A DNA stretch of 64,000 bases from Salinicola aestuarinus (GCF_003206645.1 NZ_PZJP01000001.1:317940-381939), one strand, 5' to 3'; shown: positions 8,827 to 18,064, counted from the stretch's first letter. Made by a program: numbers and translations. Notes: generated by a model from the letters alone, not told the origin.

Positions 8827-9690
8827 CTAGCCGTTGACCACGGTCCCGCCGTTGGGATGCAACGTCTGACCGCTGATGAACGACGAGTCGAGCGAGGCCA
8901 GAAAGACGTAACAGGGGCCGAGCTCGGAGGGCTGGGCGGCACGGCCCATCGGCGTGCCGGCGCCGAAATCCTCGAGCATCTGCGGATCGTAGGCGCCGAG
9001 CGTTGCCGGCTGCAGCGGTGTCCAGACCGGCCCCGGGGCGACGGCGTTGACGCGCACACCGCGACCGACGACCTGATTCGACAGGGCCCGCGTAAAGCTG
9101 ACGATCGCGCCCTTGGTCGCGCTGTAATCGATCAGGAACTCGGGGCCGATGTAGGCGTTGATCGAGGTGGTGTTGATGATGATGTCGTCTTCACCTAGGT
9201 AGGCGAGTGCCGCCTTGGAGAGGTAGAACATGCCGTGCATGTTGGTGGCGAAGGTCTCTTCCCACTGGGCGTCGCTCAGCTCGGTCATGTCCTTGCTGAC
9301 CGCCTGGGTGCCCGCATTGTTGACCAGAATATTGAGCTTGCCGAACGTCTCGATGACCTGCTCGAGCGCCTGACGGCAGAAGTCGGCGTTGCGAATGTCG
9401 CCGGCGATCAGCGTGCAGCGCCGTCCCTCGGCTTCGACTAAACGCTTCGTCTCCTCGGCGTCCTCGTCTTCGCTCAGGTACATCACCGCCACGTCGGCGC
9501 CCTCGCGGGCGAAATGGATCGCCGCCGACCGGCCGATGCCGCTGTCGGCCCCGGTGATCAGTGCGACCTTGTCCTTGAGCTTGTCACTGCCACGGTAACC
9601 CGGTCGGATGAACTCCGCCGGCGGCTGCATCTTGCCTTCCGTCCCCGGCCACGCTTGCTGCTGCGGATGGATCGTCGTCTTCTCGACCAT
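8827..9690 (-). CDS. SDR-family oxidoreductase (YghA/GsiB39 type)
   Basis: 287 residues with a roughly 35-residue N-terminal extension (QQQAWPGTEGKMQPPAE) characteristic of the YghA/YhdF general-stress subfamily. The NAD(P) loop TGADSGIGRS, the NNAG motif and the catalytic Ser-Tyr-Lys (TTSINAY, then DYSATKGA) are all present. It is probably cytoplasmic and NADP-dependent. The substrate is unknown. Confidence 0.85.
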   Translation of the reverse strand: MVEKTTIHPQQQAWPGTEGKMQPPAEFIRPGYRGSDKLKDKVALITGADSGIGRSAAIHFAREGADVAVMYLSEDEDAEETKRLVEAEGRRCTLIAGDIRNADFCRQALEQVIETFGKLNILVNNAGTQAVSKDMTELSDAQWEETFATNMHGMFYLSKAALAYLGEDDIIINTTSINAYIGPEFLIDYSATKGAIVSFTRALSNQVVGRGVRVNAVAPGPVWTPLQPATLGAYDPQMLEDFGAGTPMGRAAQPSELGPCYVFLASLDSSFISGQTLHPNGGTVVNG

Positions 9691-9896
9691 GAGATGCGCT
9701 CCTTCGCTTGTGATAAGGCGGGCTGAATCGAATCAGCGCCGCGCCCGCTATCACTCATAGTCGACACATCGTTTGGCATCAAACGCGATCGCCCGGCACT
9801 GCTCCATCAAATCGATGACAGCTCGTCGTCGACCCGGCCTTCCTTCACGCCACGACCTTCATCAGCGGCGAAGGGGTGCGCCGTCGCGTTGACCGC

Positions 9897-10580
9897 TCAG
9901 TCGTCAGCCAGGCGAATCCCCTCCTCGGCGATGACGATTCGACGCTGCTTGTAGAGCCGGCCGATCGCCTGCTTGAAGGCGTTCTTGCTGACGCCAAGCC
10001 GCGCCTTGATCTCGGGAGCGGGGCTCTTGTCCCCCAGCGGCAGGAAGCCCTCATTGGCGGTGAGCGCCGCCAGCACCTTCTCACCGACGACATCCAGCCG
10101 CGACTCGCCCGGCGGCAACAGGGAGACGTCGAGCCGACCATCCTCGCGCAGGCGTTTAACGTAGCCTTCGGTGCGGTCGCCTCGGCGCAGCGGCCGGCTG
10201 ATGTCGTCCTGGTAGAGCAGCCCCCAGAAGCGGTGATTGACGATGACCTTGGCGCCGAGATCGGTGAGATCGGCAACGGTCAGATCGACGCGATCCCCGC
10301 TCTTCAGCCCCTGAGCCTCGTCTTTCAAAAAGCGATCCAGACGCATGCTGGCGACCGGCCTCATCTGATCGTCGACATAGATCATGACCAGCACGCGCTT
10401 TCCCGCATCGGGGCGAAAACGCTGCTCACCGAACGGCAACAGCAGATCCTTGGGCCGCCCCCATTTGAGAAACGCGCCGATGTCGGTCACGCGATCCACG
10501 CGGAGATAGGCGACTTCACCCACTCCGGCTAGCGACTCGGTCTCGGTCGTGGATTGAGATTCCCGGGGCGGATTGGACAT
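9897..10580 (-). CDS. S1-like RNA-binding protein of the CvfB/YitL family
   Basis: 227 residues. The N-terminal S1-like segments (LRVDRVTDIGAFLKWGRPKDLLLPFGEQ, quoted in part as DIGAFLKWG and LLLPFGEQ) are followed by a C-terminal winged-helix (LGVSKNAFKQAIGRLYKQRRI), the arrangement of CvfB. It is somewhat shorter than typical CvfB proteins of about 280 residues. A role in RNA binding and gene expression is inferred from the family. Confidence 0.75.
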   Translation of the reverse strand: MSNPPRESQSTTETESLAGVGEVAYLRVDRVTDIGAFLKWGRPKDLLLPFGEQRFRPDAGKRVLVMIYVDDQMRPVASMRLDRFLKDEAQGLKSGDRVDLTVADLTDLGAKVIVNHRFWGLLYQDDISRPLRRGDRTEGYVKRLREDGRLDVSLLPPGESRLDVVGEKVLAALTANEGFLPLGDKSPAPEIKARLGVSKNAFKQAIGRLYKQRRIVIAEEGIRLADD

Positions 10581-10958
10581 GGTGGCACTCTCGGTCGGTT
10601 GGGCAGGACGGCATTATGCGGACGTATCGATACGGTTCAACAGCCCGACCTCGCCCTACGCTGACGAAGCCGGCAGTCATCATTCGGAAAGCAAGACTCA
10701 CTAGGTGCCAGAGGGGCCTCACACCGGGTAAAGGTGGCAGCTCGTCGAGTCGCAGTGAGCAGAAATGCGACACTCGGTGTCGCAACGACAAATCTTCCGG
10801 TAGCTTCAAGGCATAATAACCATTAGATCTTCGTATCAATCCTATCGATAGTCGAATTCACTGCTTCTGATTAGCAGCCTAACGGAACACCTCTCATAAT
10901 GTGCGCACAGGTTGAGGCCATGAGGCCACTGCAACAACGACATTATTGGAGGTCACCC
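10581..10958. other. Intergenic region with one hairpin
   Basis: No gene is recognised. A perfect hairpin GCGACAC/GTGTCGC with a 3-nt loop lies at 10767-10783; it lacks a T-run and could be an operator or RNA element. The region should contain the divergent promoters of the CvfB-like gene and the secreted-protein gene. Confidence 0.4.
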
Positions 10959-11318
10959 ATGAAAATTCGCACTCTCGCCGCTATCGCCATTGCCGCCGCC
11001 CTGCCGGCCGTCGCTCAGGCCAACAGCGCCGTCAACGAGCGCCTGTTCGCGCTGCACAGTGAATCGCTCAACGTTGAGCAGACCGCCGAGTACCAGGCAC
11101 TGCCGACGCAGTACTCAGTCGACACCGTTCGCGGCGGACACTCCGTTGCCACTGATGAAGCGCTTGGCAACGTCGCTCATTCGACGCAGCAGCAGACGCA
11201 CATCCAGAGCGGCAATACCGAACTCGTCGGCCAGGGCCACTCGGTGGCAGCCTCGCAGGCACTCGAGAACGTCGATCAGGCCGGCACGCGTGGCGACGTC
11301 AACTTCGCAACCCTGTAA
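10959..11318 (+). CDS. Small secreted protein with two internal repeats
   Basis: 119 residues. The chosen ATG is preceded by GGAGG at correct spacing; an upstream in-frame ATG has no ribosome site. A clear signal peptide (KIRTLAAIAIAAALPAVAQA) suggests cleavage after residue 21. The mature part carries two copies of a motif, GGHSVATDEALGNV and GQGHSVAASQALENV, about 38 residues apart. No known family is recognised. It is probably periplasmic or exported; a single gene closed by a strong terminator. Confidence 0.7.
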   Translation: MKIRTLAAIAIAAALPAVAQANSAVNERLFALHSESLNVEQTAEYQALPTQYSVDTVRGGHSVATDEALGNVAHSTQQQTHIQSGNTELVGQGHSVAASQALENVDQAGTRGDVNFATL

Positions 11319-11358
11319 CGCGAAGACGCCGACGCCGAATCGCTCGGCAGAACGAAGA

Positions 11359-11388
11359 ACCGGAAGCCTCAGGGCTTCCGGTTTTTTT
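11359..11388 (+). terminator. Intrinsic terminator
   Basis: A perfect 10-bp stem ACCGGAAGCC/GGCTTCCGGT with a 4-nt loop, followed by seven T residues, 40 bp after the secreted-protein gene. A textbook Rho-independent terminator. Confidence 0.9.
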
Positions 11389-12330
11389 CGTTCCGACTTC
11401 CCGCGCCCAGACCTGCCGGGGTCGTTCGGGTCGAAGGCCGAGCAAAGGCGTCGTGAAGCGCGCTCGAACGTCAGGCGTGATACAGGCAAGTCGGATGACG
11501 ACGCGTCATGGCAGGAACGAAGCGCAATCGTCACAAGTGGCATTGACAGCGAAGATCGAGAAGATCGCCATTGAGGCGGTTCTGGCTGGGGGAAACGAGC
11601 GGCATCAGCGCAGGGAAGCTGATACCAGAGATGGGAGAGGGCCGTGACGTTAACGGCATGACCCTCGATCAGCACTTGCCGACAGGTGCTGACTGTCACG
11701 GCCCTCGCAAACCGTATTTCCGTGGCAGGAAAAACTCCGTTTTCCGTTCCTTGCGAGTATCCACTCCTTGGATGGCGCCACCCTAACCGCCAGACCCGAT
11801 TAGCGATATCGATTTATGCGATTTAAGAAAACTTAATTGTATCCCCATGTAACACCGCTATAAAATCAGCGGCTTGGCGACGGTCGTCCCCCTCGCACGA
11901 TCGCCATCGGCAAGCGCGAGCTGACCGATCCGACGTCATAACCGGCAACGACGCCGCCTCCCAAAAGTTGTACAAGATCGACGGCTGCCACTGCCTGACT
12001 CCTCGCGTCGCCTTCTTCAGTTCACGCGGATCATGCCGGGTAGCCGGCACCGGCTCGACGGCTCGACTCAAAATCTTTCGATTCCTTGTCTTTCAACTAT
12101 TTAAGATAACAATCGACCGCATTGCGTGCCGCACAGAGGCATGCCCGACAGGGCTCGATCAGCGCCCCCACCCTGGCCGAAAGATCCAACGTAAAAACCG
12201 ATACCGAATTATAACTTGTACAACTTTTTCCGACGTGTCATTCTCCTTACATCGCTGACACGGACCGACAGCGGTATCGAGACGGAAGTTTCAGTCCTAG
12301 GCATGGATTGCCTTTACAGCGCGGCGGCTC
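11389..12330. other. Long intergenic region, no convincing gene
   Basis: The short open frames here lack ribosome sites and protein-like composition. A 14-bp perfect inverted repeat is present: AAAAGTTGTACAAG at 11963-11976 and CTTGTACAACTTTT at 12215-12228. Each copy contains the palindrome TTGTACAA, so the pair may be operator sites. A small hairpin GTGTCA/TGACAC lies at 12235-12261. Confidence 0.4.
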
Positions 12331-12448
12331 AAGACTCGCGAGTCGTCGTATCAGGGGCGGAAGGCGCTCGGCGCCAAGCGATAGACCGGGCTCCCCCGCC
12401 GCCTGATGACATTCGATCCTTTCTCGCCGCGCCCTGCGCGGCTTTTTT
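12331..12448 (+). ncRNA. Candidate structured RNA ending in a terminator
   Basis: This is a compact series of secondary-structure elements with no ORF: a 12-bp palindrome GACTCGCGAGTC (12333-12344); an outer stem ATCAGGGGCGG paired with CCGCCGCCTGAT (12350-12407, one bulge) enclosing a GGCGC/GCGCC hairpin (12363-12375); then a terminator stem GCCGCGC/GCGCGGC with six T residues (12426-12448). It lies about 110 bp before the racemase-like gene, so it is either a separate sRNA or an attenuator/riboswitch-like leader. It does not match any RNA family I can name. Confidence 0.4.
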
Positions 12449-12558
12449 ATGCCCTTGCCTTAGACATTCGCGACCTCCCCTGCGTGCGCCACACTGGCTC
12501 GAGCGATTAGTCTGTCGACTCGCGACATTGCCCCGTCGCCCGCCGACCTGGAGCCACC

Positions 12559-13374
12559 ATGCCTGCCCATCGCCTTCACCGCCCCATTGCCGTCTTCGAC
12601 GCCGGTATTGGCAGCTACGCCATCGTGGCCGAAATTCAGCGTCAGCGCCCTCGGCAGGACATCGTTTATTTCGCGGATCGCGCCAGCTTCCCCTACGGCG
12701 CGAAGTCGCCGGAGGCGCTCACGGCGATCATGGCAAGCACTCTTCACTACCTGGAGCGCTTCGACCCCAGCGCCATCGTCATGGCGTCCAACGCGCCTTC
12801 CATCACCGTGCTCGAGACTGTCCGCTCCCTGACAACGGTCCCGCTCTACGGCGTTTTTCCCCCGCTTGCGGAAGCGATCGCCTGCTCCTGCAGCCGAGAG
12901 GTGGGCATCATGGGCGTGACCTCGCTGATCGACAGCGACGGGCTACAGCGCTTCATCGCCGCCAACCGCCCACCGGAAGCGACCGTGACCGCCATCGACG
13001 CTTCCTCCATGGTCGAGCTGGTGGAGAGCGGCGCCTTCTTGTTCGACCCGACGGGTACGCAGGCACACGTCGACGCCTTCATCGACGCGCTCTTTCAGCG
13101 CGCGCCAGCAATCGACGTGCTCACGCTCTCCAGCACCCACCTGCCGTGGCTCAAACCGTTCTTCGAGCGTGCCCGCCCTGGCTGTCGTTTTCTCGATCCC
13201 GCCGAACGTATCGTCGCCGAACTGGGGGAGAGCGAGGAGGGAAAAGGCCGTGTGAGGACACTCGTGACCGAGGATGCCCGCTACGCCGTCACTGATTTCC
13301 GCCGAATGCTCGAACGGCTGGGAGTGGAACTCGAGCTCGAGGTCGTGGACAGCATGACGCAGACGGCGAACTGA
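12559..13374 (+). CDS. Glutamate racemase-like protein lacking both catalytic cysteines
   Basis: 271 residues with the overall Asp/Glu racemase layout. The usual motifs are altered: DSGVGG is DAGIGS (residues 14-19), ACNTAS is ASNAPS (Ser77 in place of the first catalytic Cys), and GCTHYP is SSTHLP (Ser192 in place of the second). The remaining fold elements (VYFADRASFPYGAKS, LEAL-like helix, THLPWLKP) are kept. A normal cysteine-dependent racemase needs both thiols, so this is probably not an active MurI. It may be a regulatory, binding or differently acting paralogue. A candidate structured RNA lies just upstream. Confidence 0.75.
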   Translation: MPAHRLHRPIAVFDAGIGSYAIVAEIQRQRPRQDIVYFADRASFPYGAKSPEALTAIMASTLHYLERFDPSAIVMASNAPSITVLETVRSLTTVPLYGVFPPLAEAIACSCSREVGIMGVTSLIDSDGLQRFIAANRPPEATVTAIDASSMVELVESGAFLFDPTGTQAHVDAFIDALFQRAPAIDVLTLSSTHLPWLKPFFERARPGCRFLDPAERIVAELGESEEGKGRVRTLVTEDARYAVTDFRRMLERLGVELELEVVDSMTQTAN

Positions 13375-13473
13375 ACGCGACGGCATCCCGCTGCCGATCC
13401 CGGCGCCGTGCGCGTTCGAGTGCTAGCTTTAATGCCATCTCACACCACGACGCAAGAACGCTAACGAGCTCTT

Positions 13474-14118
13474 ATGTGGCAATGGATTTCCAACAACAGC
13501 AGCGCCCTCTCGGTGATCTCGAGCTTTTTGACGTTCGTCCTGTGGCTGGTCTACCTGCAGATGCTCTATCAGGGCTTCAAACGCCAACGCCAGCCCAAGA
13601 TCATCGTCAACCGGGGCGGCGGCAGTGACCTGAATGCCCGCTGCGTGATCAGCAACATGAGTTCGGAATCGATCTTCATCGAGCATCTGGTTGCCGCGCT
13701 GCATACCGATAAAGGCGTACTGATCAAGGATCTGACCGATCTCGGCCCCTCCCGCGACGATGACAATCTCGACAACTGGGAAAACCTCAACGAAGTGACT
13801 CGCCAGGGCCCTATGCTTTCTGGCAGCTACAGCCACATCGGCTCCTTTGCCGACACCGTCAAAACGGTGCTGCAGGCTTACGACATTCCGGCCGATGGCC
13901 CGCAAGCGAATGACGGGCATCAGCTTCAGGCGATAGAGATCCGGGTCATTGCGGTTTACGGCAGTGAGGATCAGCCCGTCGGCGCCTCGAGAACCTTCAA
14001 TGTGGTGGAGACCAACGAGGGTCAGGCGCTGCAGCCGGCCTCGATCGAGACGAAGCGCTACGCCACGCGCTGGAAGCGACGACAGGTGAACCAGTGGATT
14101 CGTGACCTGGAGCACTGA
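13474..14118 (+). CDS. Membrane-anchored hypothetical protein
   Basis: 214 residues. One N-terminal transmembrane helix spans about residues 11-33 (ALSVISSFLTFVLWLVYLQM). A soluble domain follows that looks rich in beta-strand, with alternating hydrophobic stretches such as DLNARCVISNMSSESIFIEH (20 residues). No family is recognised. Spacing to neighbours (99 bp from the racemase-like gene) suggests an independent transcript. Confidence 0.65.
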   Translation: MWQWISNNSSALSVISSFLTFVLWLVYLQMLYQGFKRQRQPKIIVNRGGGSDLNARCVISNMSSESIFIEHLVAALHTDKGVLIKDLTDLGPSRDDDNLDNWENLNEVTRQGPMLSGSYSHIGSFADTVKTVLQAYDIPADGPQANDGHQLQAIEIRVIAVYGSEDQPVGASRTFNVVETNEGQALQPASIETKRYATRWKRRQVNQWIRDLEH

Positions 14119-14162
14119 CGGCGGGGGCCCGAGGGATTGGGCAGATGCTCTTCGTGCCCGGC

Positions 14163-15440
14163 CTAGGCACTCACCCTGGGCAGTTCATCCCACCGCGTCG
14201 TATACCGGTGGGAACGATGCCCGCAGCGCAGAAACCAAGCCGCCCCCGGGGTGGGCGTGCCGATCCTGACCGTGCCACGCCCCATCTGCTGATTCAGCGC
14301 ATCCATTGCCCCCATCAGCCGCTCGCTACGCTGTCGCTGGCCCGGATCCGGCGGTGCCTCCAGCAGCGAGAGTTGCTCCGTCGTGCGCTCGCAGAGCTCC
14401 ATCAGCATTACCCCGCCTTTCATGTAGAGCCGGTTGGGCACGTACAGACGCTCGAGCACCTGGGTGGCGGCGGCGGCAATCTCGCGGCTGTCATCGGTCG
14501 CGTGGTTCAGTTCGATGATCATGCTCGGGTTGTGCTGCGCCAGATCCTGCCGGTGCGGATTGGTGCGTAGAAAGACGAGTACGGCGCGGCAGAGTGACCC
14601 CTGCTTGCGCAGTTTCTCCGCGCTGCGCTGGGCGTGCTGGCGAATCGCCTCGCGTAACTGGCGCTTGTCGTCGGTGAGCCTGCCGAACGAGCGGCTGGTC
14701 ATGATCCGCTCGCGGGCGAAATCCATTCCCATGGTCTCGATCGCTGGCGTCTCCTGAAGCTCCAGCACCGTGCGCTCCAGCGTGACGGAAAACCGCCGAC
14801 GGATCGCCTTGGCACGCTGCTGACGCAGATCCCAGGCCGTCTCCAGCCCCATCTCGTTGAGGGTTTTCGTCAACCGGCGCCCAACGCCCCAGACATCGTC
14901 GAGCGCAAAGCGCTGCAGCAGTCCCTGCGTCTGCGCGCTGTTCGGATAGAGCACGCAGACGTTGGCGTAGCCGGCAACCTTCTTGGCAGCGCGGTTGGCG
15001 ACCTTGGCCAGCGTGCGCGTCGGCGCCACACCGACCGATACCGGAATGCCCGTGTACTGCTTCACCTGGCGGCGCAGCTCGCGCGCGTGCGCTTCCAGCT
15101 GGCCCGGCGCGAAGCCGGAGAAATCCACCCAGCACTCGTCGATGCTGTAGGGCTCGATACCGGCGCTGAAAGCCTCGAGCACCGCCTGCACCCGGGCACT
15201 GATGTCACCGTAGAGTTCGTAGTTACTCGAGAAGAGCGTGATATCGCCACGCCGGACCCAGTCACGCAGATGATGGGCCGGCGTTCCCATTGTCACGCCC
15301 AGCGCCTTGAGCTCGTGGGATAGCGCAATGACACAGCCGTCGTTGTTACTCATCACCCCTACCGGGCAGCCCTCGAGTTCAGGGCGGAACAGCCGCTCGC
15401 AGCTCACGTAGAAGGTATTGCAGTCGACGATGCCGATCAT
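14163..15440 (-). CDS. umuC: Y-family translesion DNA polymerase V catalytic subunit
   Basis: 425 residues, the UmuC length. It starts MIGIVDCNTFYVSCERLF, the palm with the first catalytic Asp; the second acidic pair is in SIDECWVDFSG. PVSVGVAPTRTLAKVANRAAK (finger, quoted in parts PVSVGVAPT, TLAKVANRAAK) and the little-finger domain follow. It overlaps the umuD stop by 4 bp, so the two are translationally coupled. Transcription starts under the LexA box at 15902. It makes error-prone DNA synthesis after damage, with UmuD'. Confidence 0.93.
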   Translation of the reverse strand: MIGIVDCNTFYVSCERLFRPELEGCPVGVMSNNDGCVIALSHELKALGVTMGTPAHHLRDWVRRGDITLFSSNYELYGDISARVQAVLEAFSAGIEPYSIDECWVDFSGFAPGQLEAHARELRRQVKQYTGIPVSVGVAPTRTLAKVANRAAKKVAGYANVCVLYPNSAQTQGLLQRFALDDVWGVGRRLTKTLNEMGLETAWDLRQQRAKAIRRRFSVTLERTVLELQETPAIETMGMDFARERIMTSRSFGRLTDDKRQLREAIRQHAQRSAEKLRKQGSLCRAVLVFLRTNPHRQDLAQHNPSMIIELNHATDDSREIAAAATQVLERLYVPNRLYMKGGVMLMELCERTTEQLSLLEAPPDPGQRQRSERLMGAMDALNQQMGRGTVRIGTPTPGAAWFLRCGHRSHRYTTRWDELPRVSA

Positions 15441-15880
15441 ATCGGGAACTCGATGTGGCCCGAGCGCACCACGCCCCAGATCTGGGTCTCGACATCGTTC
15501 ATGGGAATGGGCGGGTAGCGGTCGTCACCGGAGCAGAGCAGGTGCCAGCGCCCGCGCTGAAGCCACTTCTTCACCGTCAGCTCACCCTCGACCAGCGCCA
15601 CGACAATATGCCCGGGGCGCGGCGTGATGGCCCGGTCAACGAGCAGGTAGTCTCCCTCGTGGATGCGGTAGGCCTCCATCGAGTCACCGGTCACGCCGAA
15701 TACGAAGGTCGCCGCCGGATGTTTGATGTAGCGCTCGTTCAGGTCCAGCGAGCGGCCGGCGTAATCCTCCGCCGGACTGGCAAAGCCGGCGATACCGGCG
15801 CGCACCGGAACATCGGCACAGGGGATGGCGCGTCGCGGGGGTTCAGACGAGGCAGCGCCGATGAACGTGATCGATGACAT
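15437..15880 (-). CDS. umuD: UmuD, self-cleaving subunit of DNA polymerase V
   Basis: 147 residues from the ATG at 15880 (an upstream in-frame ATG would run through the LexA box and is rejected). S24-peptidase features: a cleavage site in RAGIAGFASPA (Ala-Gly), catalytic Ser in GDSMEAYRI, and Lys in ELTVKKW. RecA filaments stimulate self-cleavage to UmuD', which joins UmuC. The gene lies directly behind a strong SOS box. Confidence 0.93.
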   Translation of the reverse strand: MSSITFIGAASSEPPRRAIPCADVPVRAGIAGFASPAEDYAGRSLDLNERYIKHPAATFVFGVTGDSMEAYRIHEGDYLLVDRAITPRPGHIVVALVEGELTVKKWLQRGRWHLLCSGDDRYPPIPMNDVETQIWGVVRSGHIEFPI

Positions 15881-15901
15881 GGGGCATTGGCCCTCCCAAT
15901 A

Positions 15902-15917
15902 CTGTATTTGAATACAG
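15902..15917 (-). promoter_or_regulatory. LexA (SOS) box of umuDC
   Basis: CTGTATTTGAATACAG matches the consensus CTGT-N8-ACAG exactly and lies within a longer palindrome (15899-15920), 22 bp before the umuD start. It predicts tight repression by LexA and induction after DNA damage. Confidence 0.93.
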
Positions 15918-16075
15918 TATTTAGCGAGAGCGCGCGTTCGGCAACCGTCAATCGGCATCGATGCTGATGCTCAGGGCTGCCGAGCCCGGCGACACGGGCG
16001 CGGTGGGCAACATGAAAAATTCACATGACGGCGTGTCAGGCCGAGTCATGCGATTCTTCAGACCTGAAACGAGAA

Positions 16076-16097
16076 AACCCGGCCACTGGGGCCGGGT
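16076..16097. terminator. Orphan terminator-like hairpin
   Basis: A perfect 9-bp stem AACCCGGCC/GGCCGGGTT with a 4-nt loop. No gene ends close by on either strand; it may close a short RNA or be a remnant. The same kind of hairpin occurs at 19302-19322 in the prophage. Confidence 0.45.
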
Positions 16098-17053
16098 TGA
16101 TAGCGCTGCGTTTCCTTGCATACTTGCCATGGCTTCCTGCCATGCGTCCTTGTGGAGCTGTCGCGTCCCGCGATTCCATCCTTGGCTTAGCATCTTCCTG
16201 ACGCTGTAGGCACACGATACGCTGTCTCCAAATCGCCATTGTTTATCCAGATCAAGTATTGGCGATAGATATGTGTCGAGATGTAATGTTATCGGTCGTT
16301 CGTGTCAACGTCGTGCCAAATCGCCCCCGCCTGCACCCCGAGAGTGCAAAGTATTAGCGTCAGCACGCCGAGCGGAACGCCGCTATCTCGTCGCGAAGGG
16401 CCAATGCTCCCTCGCGGTAATGGCGCATCGACAGGCAGCACGCGTCGCATTGACCGGTGTCTCACCGCCGCCGCCACGGGATTGCCCCTAATCGCCAATG
16501 AGGACACACCTCCCTCGGAAAAGCGGCTGTCGCGAGGGCGACTATTCGGAAAAACCCCGTCATCCAGCGCTTCTCGATGTTTGTCACAAAGCACTGGAAA
16601 AAGTATGAGCTTATGCCGTTTAGCGATCGTCATTGCCAGCGCCGTGTCGACAATATCTGTCTATCACTTGAAAGTGCCATCGCCGGCTAAGGTGGCTTAT
16701 AACCCCTTATCGGGTCACCGCCTGACGCTCATCCATCGCTAATTATCGTTGGCGACTTTCGCGAAAAAACCCTGAAATCTAATTTTAATTTGCAACCATC
16801 CGCGGATGTCAGACGTAACACTTGTGAAGTCTGCTTCGGATTTCCCTCGTCGATAGTGAATCGCCTTGACGGCAGCAGCGCGGAGACAGACGGTAATAGT
16901 CTCCGACGCCCTCAAGAACGAGAGCGGTACCGTGACGAGACGGTGGGAAGTGCATAAAGCGGCTTCTCGCGACATGACAGCGGGGCTTGCGTCATTGTCC
17001 GGGTGGCTGCAGATGACACGATCCAGAACGAAAGGACTGTAGAGAGATACGCT
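16098..17053. other. Intergenic region, one weak small-ORF candidate
   Basis: No clear gene. The best candidate is an ORF at 16604-16742 (+, 45 residues) starting MSLCRLAIVIASAVSTISV, which would form a single membrane segment. Its ribosome site is poor, so it is not called as a gene. Nothing else is recognised. Confidence 0.35.
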
Positions 17054-17344
17054 ATGCCCATGACATTAGTCGAAGCCTTCGAGCCCTGGTTCAAGGCGGA
17101 TTCCTGGCTTTCACATAGCCCAGAAGACGACAAACGCTTTCATCAGTGCTGCTATGACTTCCTGCAGATTCGGGGACGCCAGGTGAGCACGGAAGATTTT
17201 GCCGACCGGCTGCGCGACGCGATTCGTCGGCAAAAAGGGGGCGAATGGCTGGAGAAGCACGAAGACGCACTAACGTTCTATACCCTGCGCTTCGATGCCA
17301 TCGTGGCCTATCTTGGCGACACCGACCAACTCCCCGGCGGGTAG
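17054..17344 (+). CDS. Hypothetical small protein
   Basis: 96 residues from the ATG at 17054, behind AGAGAG. The protein is soluble, charged and probably helical (EDFADRLRDAIRRQKGGEWLEKH in parts: EDFADRLRDAI, GEWLEKHEDAL). No family is recognised. A good terminator 28 bp after the stop supports a real single-gene transcript. Confidence 0.6.
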   Translation: MPMTLVEAFEPWFKADSWLSHSPEDDKRFHQCCYDFLQIRGRQVSTEDFADRLRDAIRRQKGGEWLEKHEDALTFYTLRFDAIVAYLGDTDQLPGG

Positions 17345-17371
17345 GTCGACGTTTTCGGCCCCGTACGAATA

Positions 17372-17396
17372 AAACCGCGCCTCGAGCGCGGTTTTT
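17372..17396 (+). terminator. Intrinsic terminator
   Basis: Stem ACCGCGC/GCGCGGT (17374-17392) with a 5-nt loop, an A-run before it and TTTTT after it, so it may work in both directions. It lies 28 bp after the small hypothetical gene. Confidence 0.85.
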
Positions 17397-17572
17397 GTAT
17401 TGGGCTCTCGCACCAATGCCGGTCGGCTCGCTCCACGGTATCCACGAAAACCTCGGCACGGTAATCCCCGGCCTGCCAGCGAGCGGAAGCCCGTGTTCCA
17501 CTACCCTCGTCAAGGCGGCGACACGCTCAACGTCTCGATGAGGGCTCAGCGTCGTCTATTCGAGCAAGCCCG

Positions 17573-18064
17573 CTACGCACCCGCCGCGAGAATGGCGTCG
17601 TTTGCCTCGACAATCTGATGCTGACTGAAGACGCGCACGCCGTGCCGGCTCAGTAGCGCGGCCGTAACGCCCCTACCGGGAATCGTTTCACCGGAAAAGC
17701 TGCCATCGTAGATCGATATCGTTCCGCAGGACGGGCTCGATTCCGCCAGCACGGCGAGGTCGATGTCGAATCGCTGGCAAAGATCCAGCGCGATCCGAGC
17801 GCCTTCGATAAAAGCGGCGGTGACATCGTCGCCCTCCTTCTCGATGACAGCGGCTTCTCCCTCGAGGACGGCATCTCCGGTGCCGCTCACGATCTCTGCC
17901 GGCTTTCTCGGGATACTCATGCCTGCTTGAACCTCGGGGCAAACCGAGACGATGCGACCCTCCGATCGCCACCTCGCGACAATCCGGTCGTCCAGGGTGA
18001 GATCGCCCCCATCATATCGAACGCGCTTTCCGAGCAGGCAGGCGCTCATCAAGACCTTTTTCAC
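17573..18064 (-). CDS. DUF523 family protein
   Basis: 163 residues covering the whole DUF523 domain: SACLLGKRVRYDGG at the start, SVCPEVQAGMSIPRKPAEI in the middle and LAESSPSCGT near the end. The conserved cysteines (CLLG, CPE, SCG) are all present and suggest metal or cluster binding, though the function of the family is not established. Before phage insertion it was the next gene downstream of tRNA-Arg. Confidence 0.85.
   Translation of the reverse strand: MKKVLMSACLLGKRVRYDGGDLTLDDRIVARWRSEGRIVSVCPEVQAGMSIPRKPAEIVSGTGDAVLEGEAAVIEKEGDDVTAAFIEGARIALDLCQRFDIDLAVLAESSPSCGTISIYDGSFSGETIPGRGVTAALLSRHGVRVFSQHQIVEANDAILAAGA

Noticed and set aside
11453-11786. Short plus-strand ORFs in the 11.4-11.8 kb gap
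   Set aside because: No ribosome site, no signal or domain and no conserved-looking pattern.
16302-16742. 146-codon ORF in the gap after umuD
   Set aside because: Composition like random high-GC translation; only its last 45 codons look possible and their ribosome site is poor.
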